39,950 nt of DNA from Bacteroidota bacterium (GCA_013289165.1 JABDAL010000014.1:1-39950); one strand, 5' to 3'; counted from the first letter of the stretch, positions 15,897 to 25,870 are shown. Program-made: numbers and translations. The notes: generated by a model not told the origin, from the sequence alone.

Positions 15897-17330
15897 ATGA
15901 ATGTACATAGTTCTTTTGGAGAAATAAGAAAAGAAATTAGTGCAGGGAGATTAGATTGCCATGCTCTCGTTTCATCCTATTTAAAGCGTATTGAAGAAAA
16001 CAGGCACTTAAATGCATTCCTGGAAGTATTTGCTGCTGAAGCTTTGCAGCGTGCTGAAGAAATAGATGGAAAAATAAAAAAGGGAAAAGGTGGCAGGCTT
16101 GCCGGGATGGTAATAGCCATAAAGGATAATATTTGCTATAAAGGACATCATGTTTCAGCTTCTTCCAAAATATTGGAAGGGTTTGTATCACTCTATCACT
16201 CTACTGTGGTGGAAAGATTGTTGGCGGAGGATGCCATAATTATCGGACGTTGTAATTGCGATGAATTTGCAATGGGTAGCTCCAACGAAAAATCGGCTTA
16301 TGGAAAAGTGCTAAATCCTCACGATAATAGTAGGGTTCCGGGGGGGTCGTCGGGAGGTTCTGCCACGGCAGTGGCAGCAGGCCTCTGTACGGCAGCTTTG
16401 GGAAGCGATACAGGAGGTTCTATACGCCAGCCTGCATCCTTTTGTGGGGTAATTGGCATGAAACCAAGCTATGGCAGGATATCCCGTTACGGGTTGTTGG
16501 CATATGCTTCCACATTTGACCAGATAGGTCCGCTTACCAATACTATTGATGATGCTGCTTTGTTGCTGGAAATAATGTCTGGTAAAGATGAGTATGACAG
16601 CACTCTTCTTCAAAAAGAATCGCCCAATTATGTGGAAGAATATAGAAAGGTTGATACAAGTAAACTCCGTATTGCTTATATTAAAGAGTGCATCGAACAC
16701 GATGGCCTTGACCCGGAAATAAAGGCACATTTAGAGAAAACCATCACCACACTTAAATCACAGGGGCATGCGGTAGAACCTGTTTCCTTCCCTTTTATTG
16801 ATTTTGCTGTGCCGACTTATTATGTGTTAACGACTGCCGAAGCTTCTTCCAATCTTTCACGGTATAGTGGAATTAACTATGGTTACAGAAGTTTGGAAGC
16901 TAAGGACCCTGATTCGGTTTATAAAAAATCCCGCTCTGCCGGATTTGGCAAAGAAGTGAAAAGGCGTATTATGCTTGGCACATTTGTATTAAGCACCGGA
17001 TATTATGACGCTTATTATGCCCGGGGGCAGAAAGTGCGGAGAATATTTGTTGAAAAAACCAATGAAATATTCAAGAATTACGACCTGGTACTATTGCCCA
17101 CTACACCGGGTACTGCTTTCCCCTTTGGGCAGAATGATTTGGACCCTATTAAAATGTATTTGGAAGATATTTTTACGGTACAGGCCCCTATTACAGGGCT
17201 GCCTGCTATATCATTACCGCTGGGCAAACACTCCAATGGCTTGCCTTTTGGGGTACAGCTTATGGCACGCAAGTACGATGAAATGACTTTGCTGGCCTTT
17301 TCGGAGAAGTTAATGAACAATGCCTCGTGA
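15897..17330 (+). CDS. gatA: Asp-tRNA(Asn)/Glu-tRNA(Gln) amidotransferase subunit A
   Basis: GatA is the glutaminase subunit of GatCAB, which converts misacylated Glu-tRNA-Gln or Asp-tRNA-Asn to the cognate amide. The 477-residue product is an amidase-signature protein. Lys76 lies in MVIAIKDNICY, Ser151 in PGGSSGGSATAVA and Ser175 in GSDTGGSIRQPA. Their spacing matches the known Lys-Ser-Ser triad of GatA. The full length and the C-terminal GLPAISLPLGKHSNGLPFGV support GatA rather than a generic amidase. gatB and gatC are not in the window. It lies 6 bases after the pterin dehydratase gene. Confidence 0.95.
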   Translation: MNVHSSFGEIRKEISAGRLDCHALVSSYLKRIEENRHLNAFLEVFAAEALQRAEEIDGKIKKGKGGRLAGMVIAIKDNICYKGHHVSASSKILEGFVSLYHSTVVERLLAEDAIIIGRCNCDEFAMGSSNEKSAYGKVLNPHDNSRVPGGSSGGSATAVAAGLCTAALGSDTGGSIRQPASFCGVIGMKPSYGRISRYGLLAYASTFDQIGPLTNTIDDAALLLEIMSGKDEYDSTLLQKESPNYVEEYRKVDTSKLRIAYIKECIEHDGLDPEIKAHLEKTITTLKSQGHAVEPVSFPFIDFAVPTYYVLTTAEASSNLSRYSGINYGYRSLEAKDPDSVYKKSRSAGFGKEVKRRIMLGTFVLSTGYYDAYYARGQKVRRIFVEKTNEIFKNYDLVLLPTTPGTAFPFGQNDLDPIKMYLEDIFTVQAPITGLPAISLPLGKHSNGLPFGVQLMARKYDEMTLLAFSEKLMNNAS

Positions 17331-17422
17331 ATATAATTAACTGAAATATTTTGTAATACAGGTATTTCTTTGTAAAATTGCAAATCCGGAACTTATTTAT
17401 TCTGTTTTCGTATACAACCCTT

Positions 17423-18886
17423 ATGCTCATAAAAAAAGCAAAATACCTTTTATTATTCGCCGCAATGCTGGTTGCAGTGACGAGCATAGCCATGCCGCAC
17501 GATACCCTTTCGAAGAAAGATTCAGCGCGCTTTGCCGACGACCCCATTGCAGCTAACCTCGATAGTCTTTCCCATCTTAACTTTTTTGAAAAAGGATATG
17601 ACTTTGTAAAATCCCCGGTATATCATTTTTCGTCCGACTCCATCCCCTGGTATAGCGATAAAGTATTCGAGGACCGTATGGAAAAGTTAGATGAACAATC
17701 CCCATTTGACTTGGTTTATAATGATGTTGTGAAGGGATATATTGAAATGTATGCAGTGAGGAAGAGGGCGTTAACTTCCCGTATGCTGGCTCTCTCAAAA
17801 CTGTATTTCCCTTTAATGGAACAAACATTGGACCGCTATAAGATGCCATTAGAACTTAAATATCTTGCCGTGGTAGAATCTGCTTTGAACCCGGAGGCAT
17901 GCTCCAGGGCAGGTGCACGTGGCTTATGGCAATTCATGTATACTACGGGAAAACTATATAATTTGCAAGTAACATCGTACATAGATGAGCGGAATGATGT
18001 GGTAAAATCAACTATTGCAGCATGCCAGTACCTAAACTATTTGCATGGTATGTTTAATGATTGGCAACTGGCGCTTGCAGCATATAATTGCGGGCCTGTG
18101 GAGGTAAGCAAAGCTATTCGCCGTTCAGGGGGCAAGATGAATTTTTGGCAAATCCGTCCTTATTTGCCGAAGGAAACCCAGGGCTATGTTCCCGCATTTA
18201 TTGCAGTAAACTATGTAATGAATTATGCTACTTCGCACAATATATATCCCGGCATTCCCAATGCTACTTTCTTTGACCTTGATACGGTTTGCGTACATTC
18301 TGAATTATCATTTACACAAATATCCAAGTACCTGAATATACCGTATAACCAAATTACTTATTTGAATCCTGAATATAAACTCGGTGTAATACCCTATTCA
18401 AACGATGGCTGCTATACAGTATGCCTTCCTGTTTCAAAAGTGGGCCTTTTTGTAACGAACGAAAAAGCTATTTATGATCTTGCTAAAAGAGATACTCTCA
18501 CCAGCCAACAAATGCTGGCAATGCAACAAAATATGCCGGAGGTGGAATATCACAGGGTGCGCAGGGGAGAGCATCTGAGCACCGTAGCGAACCGCTACCA
18601 CTGCACCGTGCGCGAACTAAAGGAATGGAATGGATTGGCAAGTGCCGATATCCATCCCGGGCAGCATTTGATGGTGTATGTAGGCAGAAAATATAAAGGC
18701 AGTACAGTTGCAACTAAGAAAGGTAAGTCGGCTTCAAAAGATTACTATATCGTGCAGAAAGGAGATACCTTGTGGCATATTTCGCAAAGTACCGGAGTGT
18801 CGGTAGCCACTATTAAGAAGCTCAATAATCTGGGTACAACTGCAAAGCTTTCTCCCGGCACCAAGATAAAGCTGGCTTCTAACTAA
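17423..18886 (+). CDS. Lytic murein transglycosylase (MltD-like) with two LysM domains
   Basis: The enzyme cleaves peptidoglycan glycan strands non-hydrolytically in the periplasm. From the ATG at 17423 the product has 487 residues and a good signal peptide (MLIKKAKYLLLFAAMLVAVT). The frame also extends to a TTG at 17378, which adds a poor leader, so I prefer the ATG. The SLT domain (about residues 125-245) shows PLELKYLAVVESALNPEACS with catalytic Glu152, GARGLWQFMYTTGKLYNL and ALAAYNCGPVEVSKAI. Two LysM peptidoglycan-binding domains end the chain (YHRVRRGEHLSTVANRYHCT and YIVQKGDTLWHISQSTGVS). It follows gatA by 92 bases. Confidence 0.93.
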   Translation: MLIKKAKYLLLFAAMLVAVTSIAMPHDTLSKKDSARFADDPIAANLDSLSHLNFFEKGYDFVKSPVYHFSSDSIPWYSDKVFEDRMEKLDEQSPFDLVYNDVVKGYIEMYAVRKRALTSRMLALSKLYFPLMEQTLDRYKMPLELKYLAVVESALNPEACSRAGARGLWQFMYTTGKLYNLQVTSYIDERNDVVKSTIAACQYLNYLHGMFNDWQLALAAYNCGPVEVSKAIRRSGGKMNFWQIRPYLPKETQGYVPAFIAVNYVMNYATSHNIYPGIPNATFFDLDTVCVHSELSFTQISKYLNIPYNQITYLNPEYKLGVIPYSNDGCYTVCLPVSKVGLFVTNEKAIYDLAKRDTLTSQQMLAMQQNMPEVEYHRVRRGEHLSTVANRYHCTVRELKEWNGLASADIHPGQHLMVYVGRKYKGSTVATKKGKSASKDYYIVQKGDTLWHISQSTGVSVATIKKLNNLGTTAKLSPGTKIKLASN

Positions 18887-18921
18887 TTCCCCTAGAGATA
18901 AATCATAAAGCAAACTTTGCG

Positions 18922-18929
18922 TAAGTTTG
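18922..18929 (+). promoter_or_regulatory. -7 promoter element for the T9SS type B protein gene
   Basis: TAAGTTTG matches TAnnTTTG and ends 18 bases before the start codon at 18948, implying a leader of about a dozen bases. No clear -33 element is seen. Confidence 0.45.
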
Positions 18930-18947
18930 TAATACACAGTAGAAACC

Positions 18948-21900
18948 ATGGGGAAGGTTTACTTTTTTCTTATTCTCGGTATATCGTTAGGTAGTTATTC
19001 CTCATTTTCACAGGGAAGCAAATCGGCTGTTAAATGGAAAGCAAACCCGTTTGACCAGCATGTATTTATTGAGAATAAAGGACAGTTTTCTAAGCAGGAA
19101 CAAAAAGAAGCTGGGGGTAAAATTGCCTATTTCACCCGGAAGGGGGCCGTAAACATTTACTTCACAAATAATTCAATTACCTATCGCTTTGATAGTATTT
19201 ACAGGGATAAAAGCACAAAAGATAAGGAAGATGATGGCGATGAAAAAGAGGCCGGCTTAAAAATAAAGCATGAGTTTATACAAATGCAGTGGGAAGGAGC
19301 AAATGCTAATCCTTTTATTGAAGTACAGGAGCCTGCTACCAACTATTTTACGTATAGCAACCCAAATGACAAGACAGGGAAATCGGGTATTAAAGCTAAT
19401 GCCTGGAAAAAGTTGATTTATCATAATCTTTACAATGGAATAGACGTGGAGTTTTTTTATCCGGATAAGGGTGGAATAGAGTATACCATTATTGCTAAGC
19501 CCGGCGCTGATATCAGTAAATTTGAAATGCATTATTCCGGTAATACCCAGATCAAGCTAACCAGTCAAAATATTACAATAACTGCTCCATTTACCAAGTT
19601 GATAGATCATGCGCCCGGTGCATTTACAGACAACGATGGGAAGAAAGAATCGCTATCGGTTGCGTTTAAAACGTTGGGCAATACTATTTCATTTGATGTG
19701 GGCTCCTATGATAGAAGCAAAATACTAACTATTGACCCCTGGATTTCAGCTCCCGATTTTGTAAAAGGCAATAAAGCATACGACCTGAATATTGATTCCC
19801 ATGGAAATATTTATGTGTATGGAAGTAGGTTTCCCTATATGCTTGATAAGTTTGACAGCTCAGGTGCTTTGCTGTGGTCATATACTACCAGCTTTGTTTA
19901 CATATTTCTGGACACCACAAATTTTAGTTTTTATGGAGGCATGTGTGTGGATGGACATTCAGGCTCTACTTTTATTGGTGAGGGATGCGACCCACAATAT
20001 GGCGCCGAAGTGTTAAAGATTAATACAAATGGTATACAGGTTGCTACTAACAGTGGAAATCACAACTTCACGGAAATATGGAAAATGGCATACAATAATT
20101 GCGAACAAGAAGGTATGATGATAGGTGGAGGGATTACCGGGTTTTCATACCAGATTGCTATGCTTGATACAACGCTAGCAACACTTGTTCCCAAACAAGT
20201 ACTAAATACATTTCATATCGATTTTTCGATGCTTGCCCTTGATAATTATGGGAACTGCTATGCCTTTGATGATACAAATGGTATTATTAAGGCTCCGCTT
20301 CCTTCTTTTGCGCCTGTTTTATTTAATGTGCCCAGCGGGTATTCCTTTTATGAGCTTTCGCAGCCGACCTATATCCCCGGATACCTTGGTTCAACAGGTG
20401 GCAATGGATATAACGGCCTTGCAGCGAGTTTAAACTTCTTATATAGTTTTGATGGTTCCGTGCTTAATAAGTGGAACTTTACTACAGGTGCCAACCTGGG
20501 CAGTATTAAAATCTATAAAACACCTGCAATTGCAGGAGGGCTTACCGTTGGTACCTGTGATGATATTTTTCTTGGGGTTCTCGACTCGGCTTACCGGTAT
20601 GATGTAAACCTCCACAAAACAAATTCCTATTTGCTGCCCGATTCTGTATATGATATGAAATTAGGAGCTTCCAATAATATGTTATACGCATGTGGCAAGG
20701 GTTTTCTATGTGCAGTCAGCACACCACCACCGGTTACCATTACATACACTGTTCCTTCCTCCTGTATACGATGTAATGGCAGGGCAACAGCCAACGTTAA
20801 TTGCGGAGTAGCACCATACACTTTTTTATGGAACAATGGCGATACTAACCAGACAGATACCGGCCTATGCGCAGGTGTTTATAGTGTTAAAGTAACGGAT
20901 GGAGCCTGTCCCCCGCTCAACTACACTGCTAGAACAATAATTAATAGCAAGCTGGGATATACGGCTTCGGTAAAAGATACGAACCCCGGCTGTATTTTGC
21001 GCAAGGGCAATGTTACTGCTTACCCGGTTGGCGGAGTTTCTCCTTATACTTATAACTGGAGTAATGGCTCAACTAACCAAAAAGATACCGGGCTTGCTGC
21101 AGGCAGCTATACATGTACAATAACTGATGATGCAGGGTGTAAGGCCTTTGTTGTAGCTACACTTGTAAACCCTTCTCCTCCAGTTATCAGTATTGTTCCG
21201 CGTGAGGATAGTATGTGCATAGGAGGTAATCTAGCATTGAAGGCATCCGGTGGAAGTACTTACAGCTGGTCACCGAATACAGGATTAAGTTGTTACAATT
21301 GTCCTTCACCTATCGCCAATCCTTCGGTAACTACAACTTACACAGTTATAGGAACCGATACCAATGGATGCACAGGGAGCGAGATTACTACCATAAAAGT
21401 TCTTACTACGCCCAAGCCGGTAATTAGTGGTAAAGATTCTGTTTGTACAGGATATGCAGATACTTTAATAGTAACAGGCGGCACGAGATATTTGTGGTCC
21501 AACTCCGGGACTACGTCCACTATCACCGTGGTGCCACAGGCAACAGAAACCATATCTGTAAATGTGAGTAACGGCCTCTGTTCACATGATACTTCTTTTG
21601 TAATCCATACTATTGTTCCGAACGTGAAGGTGGCTATTACAAAAGATTCTGTATGCCCGGGAGATGCAGATACTTTAACAGCCAGTGGGGGGCTTAGTTA
21701 CAGGTGGAACAACCAAAGTACTTCCAATAGCATAATTGTAAATCCGGTTGCTCCAACCACATATACGCTTTATGCAGAAACAAAAAATTGTCCGGATTCT
21801 ATAACAGTTACTATTGGAACTATTAAGGAAATAAATCTTTCATTGCATGGGAAAGATTCCATCTGCCCGGGAGACAGTACTACACTAAATGCAATTGCAA

Positions 21901-23009
21901 CAGGCGCACCTGCTAGGGCCTATATATGGAATACGGGAGCCACCACTTCTTCTATTTCAGTCAGTCCGGCTGTGACTACTACTTATACTTCAACCGTTGT
22001 CGGGAAATGTAATAGTGCTCCCAAAACGATTACGGTTACAGTAGTTCCCCTTCCTAAACCAATAATTACCGGAGACACGCAAAGGTGCCTCAACTCCCAG
22101 GACACTCTTGTAATAAGTGGCGGATCTACTTACATATGGACCGGGGGACAAAAAGGCTCTATTTATATAACCGGAAAAATGAAAGCCGATTCAACTATCT
22201 ATGTGATTGTTGAAAATAGTTTGGGCTGCGCTGTTAAAGACAGTTTTTCAATTACTGTAGAACCTTTTCCCGCAGATAGTATTATTCCTCCAAAGGTTGC
22301 CTGCGAAGGTAGTTATGTAGTTATAAAAGCAATAGGCAAGGGGGCAGGCCCGTTTTCGTATTTGTGGTCTCCCGGTGGACAGACAAGTGACAGCATAACT
22401 GTAAAAGATACTAATTCAAAATATATAATTAGCATTTCCAATGGATGCGTTATATCTAAATCAATTCCGGTAATGCCCGATAATCCCTTATTGGTAGCTT
22501 GTTGCAATACGGTAATTTATGCTGGGGACGATACCATAATTGTAGCACATGGAACAGGTATATTAAAATATAAGTGGAAAGATTCAAGTGCTGTGATTTG
22601 CCTTAATCTGCCATGTGATTCTATAAAAGTTAATCCCAAAGTAACTACAACTTATACAGTTATAGGAACCGATACATTGGGATGCGAAATAGAACAGATA
22701 GTGACTATAATAGTTGAAGAGCCTTGTAATAACTTGCTTGTCCCAAATGTATTTACACCCGACTATGCCGGCCCTTATGGAACAGATAATTTATTTTACA
22801 TCAAAACGGAGGATATAACTACATGGTCCCTTGTAATCTACGACCGATGGGGGAAAGAAATGTATAAATCAACCAATCCTGCACAATATTGGGATGGCAT
22901 TACGGAGAGTGGAGGCAAAGCTCCTGATGGAGTTTACTATTACATAATCAACACTACCTGCCAGGGAAATAATTATAAGCGGGATGGGTTTGTGCAACTA
23001 ATAAGATAA
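18948..23009 (+). CDS. Large surface protein with SprB-like and Ig-like repeats and T9SS type B sorting domain
   Basis: The 1353-residue exported protein has a signal peptide (MGKVYFFLILGISLGSYSSFS). The N-terminal domain (about residues 38-265) with HVFIENKGQFSKQ, a KIAYFTRKGAVNIYF segment and YNGIDVEFFYPD resembles the N-terminus of Bacteroidota SBBP-type surface proteins (DUF7948-like, tentative). A beta-propeller-like part follows to about 590. Two SprB-type repeats lie at about 600-745 (VAPYTFLWNNGDTNQTDTGL, VSPYTYNWSNGSTNQKDTGL). Several Ig/PKD-like units from about 745 to 1260 carry a recurring DSVCxGxxDTL motif. The last 90 residues are the gliding-associated type B C-terminal domain (VPNVFTPDYAG, LVIYDRWGKEMYKS, GKAPDGVYYYII, RDGFVQLIR). 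It is probably a T9SS-secreted adhesin or surface-layer protein. Confidence 0.85.
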   Translation: MGKVYFFLILGISLGSYSSFSQGSKSAVKWKANPFDQHVFIENKGQFSKQEQKEAGGKIAYFTRKGAVNIYFTNNSITYRFDSIYRDKSTKDKEDDGDEKEAGLKIKHEFIQMQWEGANANPFIEVQEPATNYFTYSNPNDKTGKSGIKANAWKKLIYHNLYNGIDVEFFYPDKGGIEYTIIAKPGADISKFEMHYSGNTQIKLTSQNITITAPFTKLIDHAPGAFTDNDGKKESLSVAFKTLGNTISFDVGSYDRSKILTIDPWISAPDFVKGNKAYDLNIDSHGNIYVYGSRFPYMLDKFDSSGALLWSYTTSFVYIFLDTTNFSFYGGMCVDGHSGSTFIGEGCDPQYGAEVLKINTNGIQVATNSGNHNFTEIWKMAYNNCEQEGMMIGGGITGFSYQIAMLDTTLATLVPKQVLNTFHIDFSMLALDNYGNCYAFDDTNGIIKAPLPSFAPVLFNVPSGYSFYELSQPTYIPGYLGSTGGNGYNGLAASLNFLYSFDGSVLNKWNFTTGANLGSIKIYKTPAIAGGLTVGTCDDIFLGVLDSAYRYDVNLHKTNSYLLPDSVYDMKLGASNNMLYACGKGFLCAVSTPPPVTITYTVPSSCIRCNGRATANVNCGVAPYTFLWNNGDTNQTDTGLCAGVYSVKVTDGACPPLNYTARTIINSKLGYTASVKDTNPGCILRKGNVTAYPVGGVSPYTYNWSNGSTNQKDTGLAAGSYTCTITDDAGCKAFVVATLVNPSPPVISIVPREDSMCIGGNLALKASGGSTYSWSPNTGLSCYNCPSPIANPSVTTTYTVIGTDTNGCTGSEITTIKVLTTPKPVISGKDSVCTGYADTLIVTGGTRYLWSNSGTTSTITVVPQATETISVNVSNGLCSHDTSFVIHTIVPNVKVAITKDSVCPGDADTLTASGGLSYRWNNQSTSNSIIVNPVAPTTYTLYAETKNCPDSITVTIGTIKEINLSLHGKDSICPGDSTTLNAIATGAPARAYIWNTGATTSSISVSPAVTTTYTSTVVGKCNSAPKTITVTVVPLPKPIITGDTQRCLNSQDTLVISGGSTYIWTGGQKGSIYITGKMKADSTIYVIVENSLGCAVKDSFSITVEPFPADSIIPPKVACEGSYVVIKAIGKGAGPFSYLWSPGGQTSDSITVKDTNSKYIISISNGCVISKSIPVMPDNPLLVACCNTVIYAGDDTIIVAHGTGILKYKWKDSSAVICLNLPCDSIKVNPKVTTTYTVIGTDTLGCEIEQIVTIIVEEPCNNLLVPNVFTPDYAGPYGTDNLFYIKTEDITTWSLVIYDRWGKEMYKSTNPAQYWDGITESGGKAPDGVYYYIINTTCQGNNYKRDGFVQLIR
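21327..21361 (+). repeat. 35-bp near-exact duplicate, copy 1 (partner 22641-22675)
   Basis: This 35-bp segment within the Ig-like repeat region encodes VTTTYTVIGTDT. It recurs at 22641-22675 with 34 of 35 bases identical, while the flanking repeat units are much more diverged. The copies are 1314 bp apart, a multiple of three. Confidence 0.85.
22641..22675 (+). repeat. 35-bp near-exact duplicate, copy 2 (partner 21327-21361)
   Basis: This is the second copy of the 35-bp segment, differing by one silent C/T change in a Tyr codon. It occurs in the last Ig-like unit before the type B sorting domain. Confidence 0.85.
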
Positions 23010-23018
23010 GGAAGCTTT

Positions 23019-24200
23019 TTATTCTTCCAGTTCTTTAATAGCAATCCATGCCATTAAACCTATGGATGTTTCCAGTGCTTTTTCATCTACATTGAATGTA
23101 GGGGTATGCAGTCCGTCGGTGGTTCCTTTTAAAATATTACCTGTACCCAACCTATAAAAGCAACAGGGTTTTAAGCGGGAATAATAAGCAAAATCTTCCG
23201 ATGTCATTCGCGGTTCAAGGGTGACAACATTTTGCTTGCCCATATATTCCTCGGCAGAGGTCCTTGCTCTTTTAGTTAGTTCTTCATCATTTAGCAATAC
23301 GGGATAACCCTTCTCAATTCTCAGGTCGTAATCGCCACCCCATTTTTGGGCAGTAGAAGAAATAATCTCTGTTATAGTTTTTTGTCCCTCCTTACGGATG
23401 TCTTCATCCATGGTGCGGAAAGTTCCTTCAAGTATTACTTCACCAGGGATAATATTGGTGGCCCCATTGGCATTCATTTTGCCAAATGCAAGTACAAGGG
23501 GAGAAGCAGTAGTTGAATTATCCATGAAAGTACTCTGGAGTTTCAATAATATCTCCGATGTAATTAATAACGGATTAATAGTAGATTTGGTAAGGGCAGC
23601 ATGGCCGCCTTTGCCTTTTACGGTCAGGTAGATTTCATCGCAGGCTGCCATATAGTTTCCCGCTGCAAATCCAACTTTGCCTGTTTCGAGAGAGGGGAAT
23701 ACATGTTGTGCAAAAATAGAGGATGGAGCAGGATTTTCCATTACCCCTTCCTTAATAAGAATAGATGCACCACCCGGCAGTTTTTCTTCACCGGGTTGAA
23801 ATATGAGCTTTATGGTTCCGTTCCATTCGGTAGAAAGTTCTTTCAGTATTTTCGCAGTTCCCAATAAAGAAGAGGCATGTACATCATGTCCGCAGGCATG
23901 CATTACTCCCTTGTTTTTTGATTTGTATGGGATATCATTCTTTTCTTCAATTGGGAGCGCATCTATATCAGCTCTCAGGGCAATAGTTTTACCGGGCTTA
24001 TTTCCATTTATAATGCCAATAACACCGGTGTTTGCCATACGTGTGTATGGAATATCAAATTGTTCAAGAATAGTAGAAATATAGTTGGCTGTATTATTTT
24101 CCTGGTACGATAATTCCGGGCGCTCATGAATATATCGTCTGTATGTAAGTACAGTTTCAAAATTCTTTGCAGCAAGCGATTTTACTCTATCAAGAAGCAT
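23019..24200 (-). CDS. M20 family amidohydrolase (N-acyl-amino-acid / hippurate hydrolase type)
   Basis: This zinc-dependent enzyme removes the acyl group from N-acylated amino acids; the exact substrate cannot be read from the sequence. The 393 residues show the M20D signatures: RYIHERPELSYQE, IALRADIDALPIEE and MHACGHDVHASSLLG with metal-binding Cys/His/His. Then come KLIFQPGEEKLPGGA with the catalytic Glu pair, the dimerisation domain around GKGGHAALTKSTINPL, and MTSEDFAYYSRLKPCCFYRL. There is no signal peptide, so it is cytosolic. It converges on the T9SS type B gene, with only 9 bases between the stop codons and no terminator visible. A TACTTTTG element lies 16 bases upstream of the start. 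Confidence 0.92.
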   Translation of the reverse strand: MLLDRVKSLAAKNFETVLTYRRYIHERPELSYQENNTANYISTILEQFDIPYTRMANTGVIGIINGNKPGKTIALRADIDALPIEEKNDIPYKSKNKGVMHACGHDVHASSLLGTAKILKELSTEWNGTIKLIFQPGEEKLPGGASILIKEGVMENPAPSSIFAQHVFPSLETGKVGFAAGNYMAACDEIYLTVKGKGGHAALTKSTINPLLITSEILLKLQSTFMDNSTTASPLVLAFGKMNANGATNIIPGEVILEGTFRTMDEDIRKEGQKTITEIISSTAQKWGGDYDLRIEKGYPVLLNDEELTKRARTSAEEYMGKQNVVTLEPRMTSEDFAYYSRLKPCCFYRLGTGNILKGTTDGLHTPTFNVDEKALETSIGLMAWIAIKELEE

Positions 24201-24216
24201 CCAGTTGAATTTTTGT

Positions 24217-24224
24217 CAAAAGTA
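24217..24224 (-). promoter_or_regulatory. -7 promoter element for the M20 amidohydrolase
   Basis: The minus strand reads TACTTTTG, an exact TAnnTTTG match, 16 bases before the start codon at 24200. Confidence 0.5.
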
Positions 24225-24250
24225 AAGTATTTATCGGGAGCATATAAATA

Positions 24251-24281
24251 AAAAATCCCCGGCTGCAAGGCCGGAGATTTT
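24251..24281 (-). terminator. Rho-independent terminator after gldJ
   Basis: The 9-bp stem 24255-24263 / 24270-24278 has a 6-base loop. The one imperfect position is a G-U pair only in the minus-strand RNA. Read on the minus strand the stem is followed by a T run (A24250-24254 on plus). It lies 20 bases after the gldJ stop. Confidence 0.85.
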
Positions 24282-24300
24282 CAACTAAAGCTGTTTTTTA

Positions 24301-25842
24301 TTAGTATTTTCCGGCAGGCTTGGCAACCCCGATTGGGCTCCCCAATCTTGACATGGCACAACGGAATCCAATATAGTCGGTTGCCTGGTGCTGGTCTAAA
24401 AATCTTCTTGTTCCCGGGCTCATCCAAAAGGCACGGTCTCTCCATGAACCGCCCTTATAAACACGGGCTTCATCACTGATGAGAGTTGTGCTTCCGGTTT
24501 CATACATCAATTTTTTACCATGAGATTGCCTTGCGGCTTCCCCCTCATTAAAATACATGCTTGAATTAGGATCTCCATCAAGATAATCTGTTTCATCTGA
24601 TTCATGGTAATTTCTTCTGAATGCAAGATTATCTTCTTTATGTTGGTTATCCACCGCCCTGTATTTAACCTGTCCGGGAATACTTACAATATCACTGTCC
24701 GCGTTATATTGAACGGAGTCCTGAATTACAATACCATCCTGGTCTTTAACCTGGGTACCATAAATGTTGCCCCTGAAAGAGCCTAAGTCATTGCCGTCAT
24801 AAGGCATCATAGGCCTGTACACGTCCATAACCCATTCACTTACGTTACCTGCCATGCCATACAGGCCATAGTCATTAGGCCAATATGAAAACACAGGTGC
24901 AGTATAATCAGCAGCATCATTCAAGTCTCCGGCAACACCCATATAGTCACCGGCACCTTTTTGGAAGTTAGCAAGCTCCGAACCAATGTATTTTTCATCG
25001 GGGTTACGGGTTGCGTGACCGTTCCATGGGTATATTCTGCGTTGAGAAATAAGCTCATTGTGAGTATTTCCAATTAATCCAAATGCTGCAAATTCCCATT
25101 CTGCTTCGGTTGGGAGTCGATAATCAGGCAAGAATATACCATCTTCCATTTTTACGTTACGGCCTGCACTTTTTCCGTTGCTGATATTTGAAGGATTGTA
25201 GTCAGGCAGTGGAACTTTTACTTTTCCAGCCCATTTTCCGGTAAGGTATTCATCCGTATTAAAGTAGTCGGCATCGCTGGGTTGAGGACTCCAATCAATT
25301 ACCCCTTCACGTACAAGAATATATTCATTTACCCTGTCAGTACGCCATTTGCAATAGTCAGTAGCCTGGAGCCAATTTATGCCCACAACCGGATAGTTTT
25401 GATAAGCAGGATGGCGGAAATAATATTTCACCCTATCGTCTGTATAAGCAAGTTTGCTTCTCCACACAAGGGTATCAGGCAAAGCTTTGGTATATACCTG
25501 TGGATAGTTTGGGCCAAATACCCTGGCTGTCCAGTATAAGTACTCCCTGTAATTGGTATTTGTAACCTCCGTTTCATCCATGTAAAAAGAAGATACTGTT
25601 ACACGCCGCGGAACATTATTCCAGTCTCCCATTACGTCATCCTGAACCCGTCCCATGGTAAAAGTACCGCCTTCAATAAAAACAAGGCCTGGACCGGTTT
25701 CCTGCTCCTGGTAAGGATTTACTTCGAATCCTCCGTTGTGAGGATCATTATAATTCCACCCGGTAGTGGATGACCTCTCATGTCCGCAGGCTCCCAAAAT
25801 AAATAGTCCTGCAATTCCCAGGATTTTTACGCTTTTATTCAT
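24301..25842 (-). CDS. gldJ: Gliding motility / T9SS lipoprotein GldJ (formylglycine-generating-enzyme fold)
   Basis: GldJ is an outer-membrane lipoprotein needed for gliding and for stability of the T9SS core protein GldK in Flavobacterium. From ATG 25840-25842 the product has 513 residues and a lipoprotein signal (MNKSVKILGIAGLFILGAC, Cys19 lipidated). The upstream in-frame extension to 25950 lacks such features. The body is a sulfatase-modifying-factor (FGE-like) domain: GLVFIEGGTFTMGRVQDDVM, SFYMDETEVTNTNYREYL, NYPVVGINWLQATDYCKWR, YRLPTEAEWEFAAFG, YGLYGMAGNVSEWVMDVY and a C-terminal YKGGSWRDRAFW with IGFRCAMSRLG. VQDDVM and the length favour GldJ over the shorter GldK/PorK. It is 28 bases downstream of the porP/sprF-like gene and near porU and porV, an association known from Flavobacterium johnsoniae. 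Confidence 0.87.
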   Translation of the reverse strand: MNKSVKILGIAGLFILGACGHERSSTTGWNYNDPHNGGFEVNPYQEQETGPGLVFIEGGTFTMGRVQDDVMGDWNNVPRRVTVSSFYMDETEVTNTNYREYLYWTARVFGPNYPQVYTKALPDTLVWRSKLAYTDDRVKYYFRHPAYQNYPVVGINWLQATDYCKWRTDRVNEYILVREGVIDWSPQPSDADYFNTDEYLTGKWAGKVKVPLPDYNPSNISNGKSAGRNVKMEDGIFLPDYRLPTEAEWEFAAFGLIGNTHNELISQRRIYPWNGHATRNPDEKYIGSELANFQKGAGDYMGVAGDLNDAADYTAPVFSYWPNDYGLYGMAGNVSEWVMDVYRPMMPYDGNDLGSFRGNIYGTQVKDQDGIVIQDSVQYNADSDIVSIPGQVKYRAVDNQHKEDNLAFRRNYHESDETDYLDGDPNSSMYFNEGEAARQSHGKKLMYETGSTTLISDEARVYKGGSWRDRAFWMSPGTRRFLDQHQATDYIGFRCAMSRLGSPIGVAKPAGKY

Positions 25843-25870
25843 GATACAATGGTTAAATATAATAAAATGG

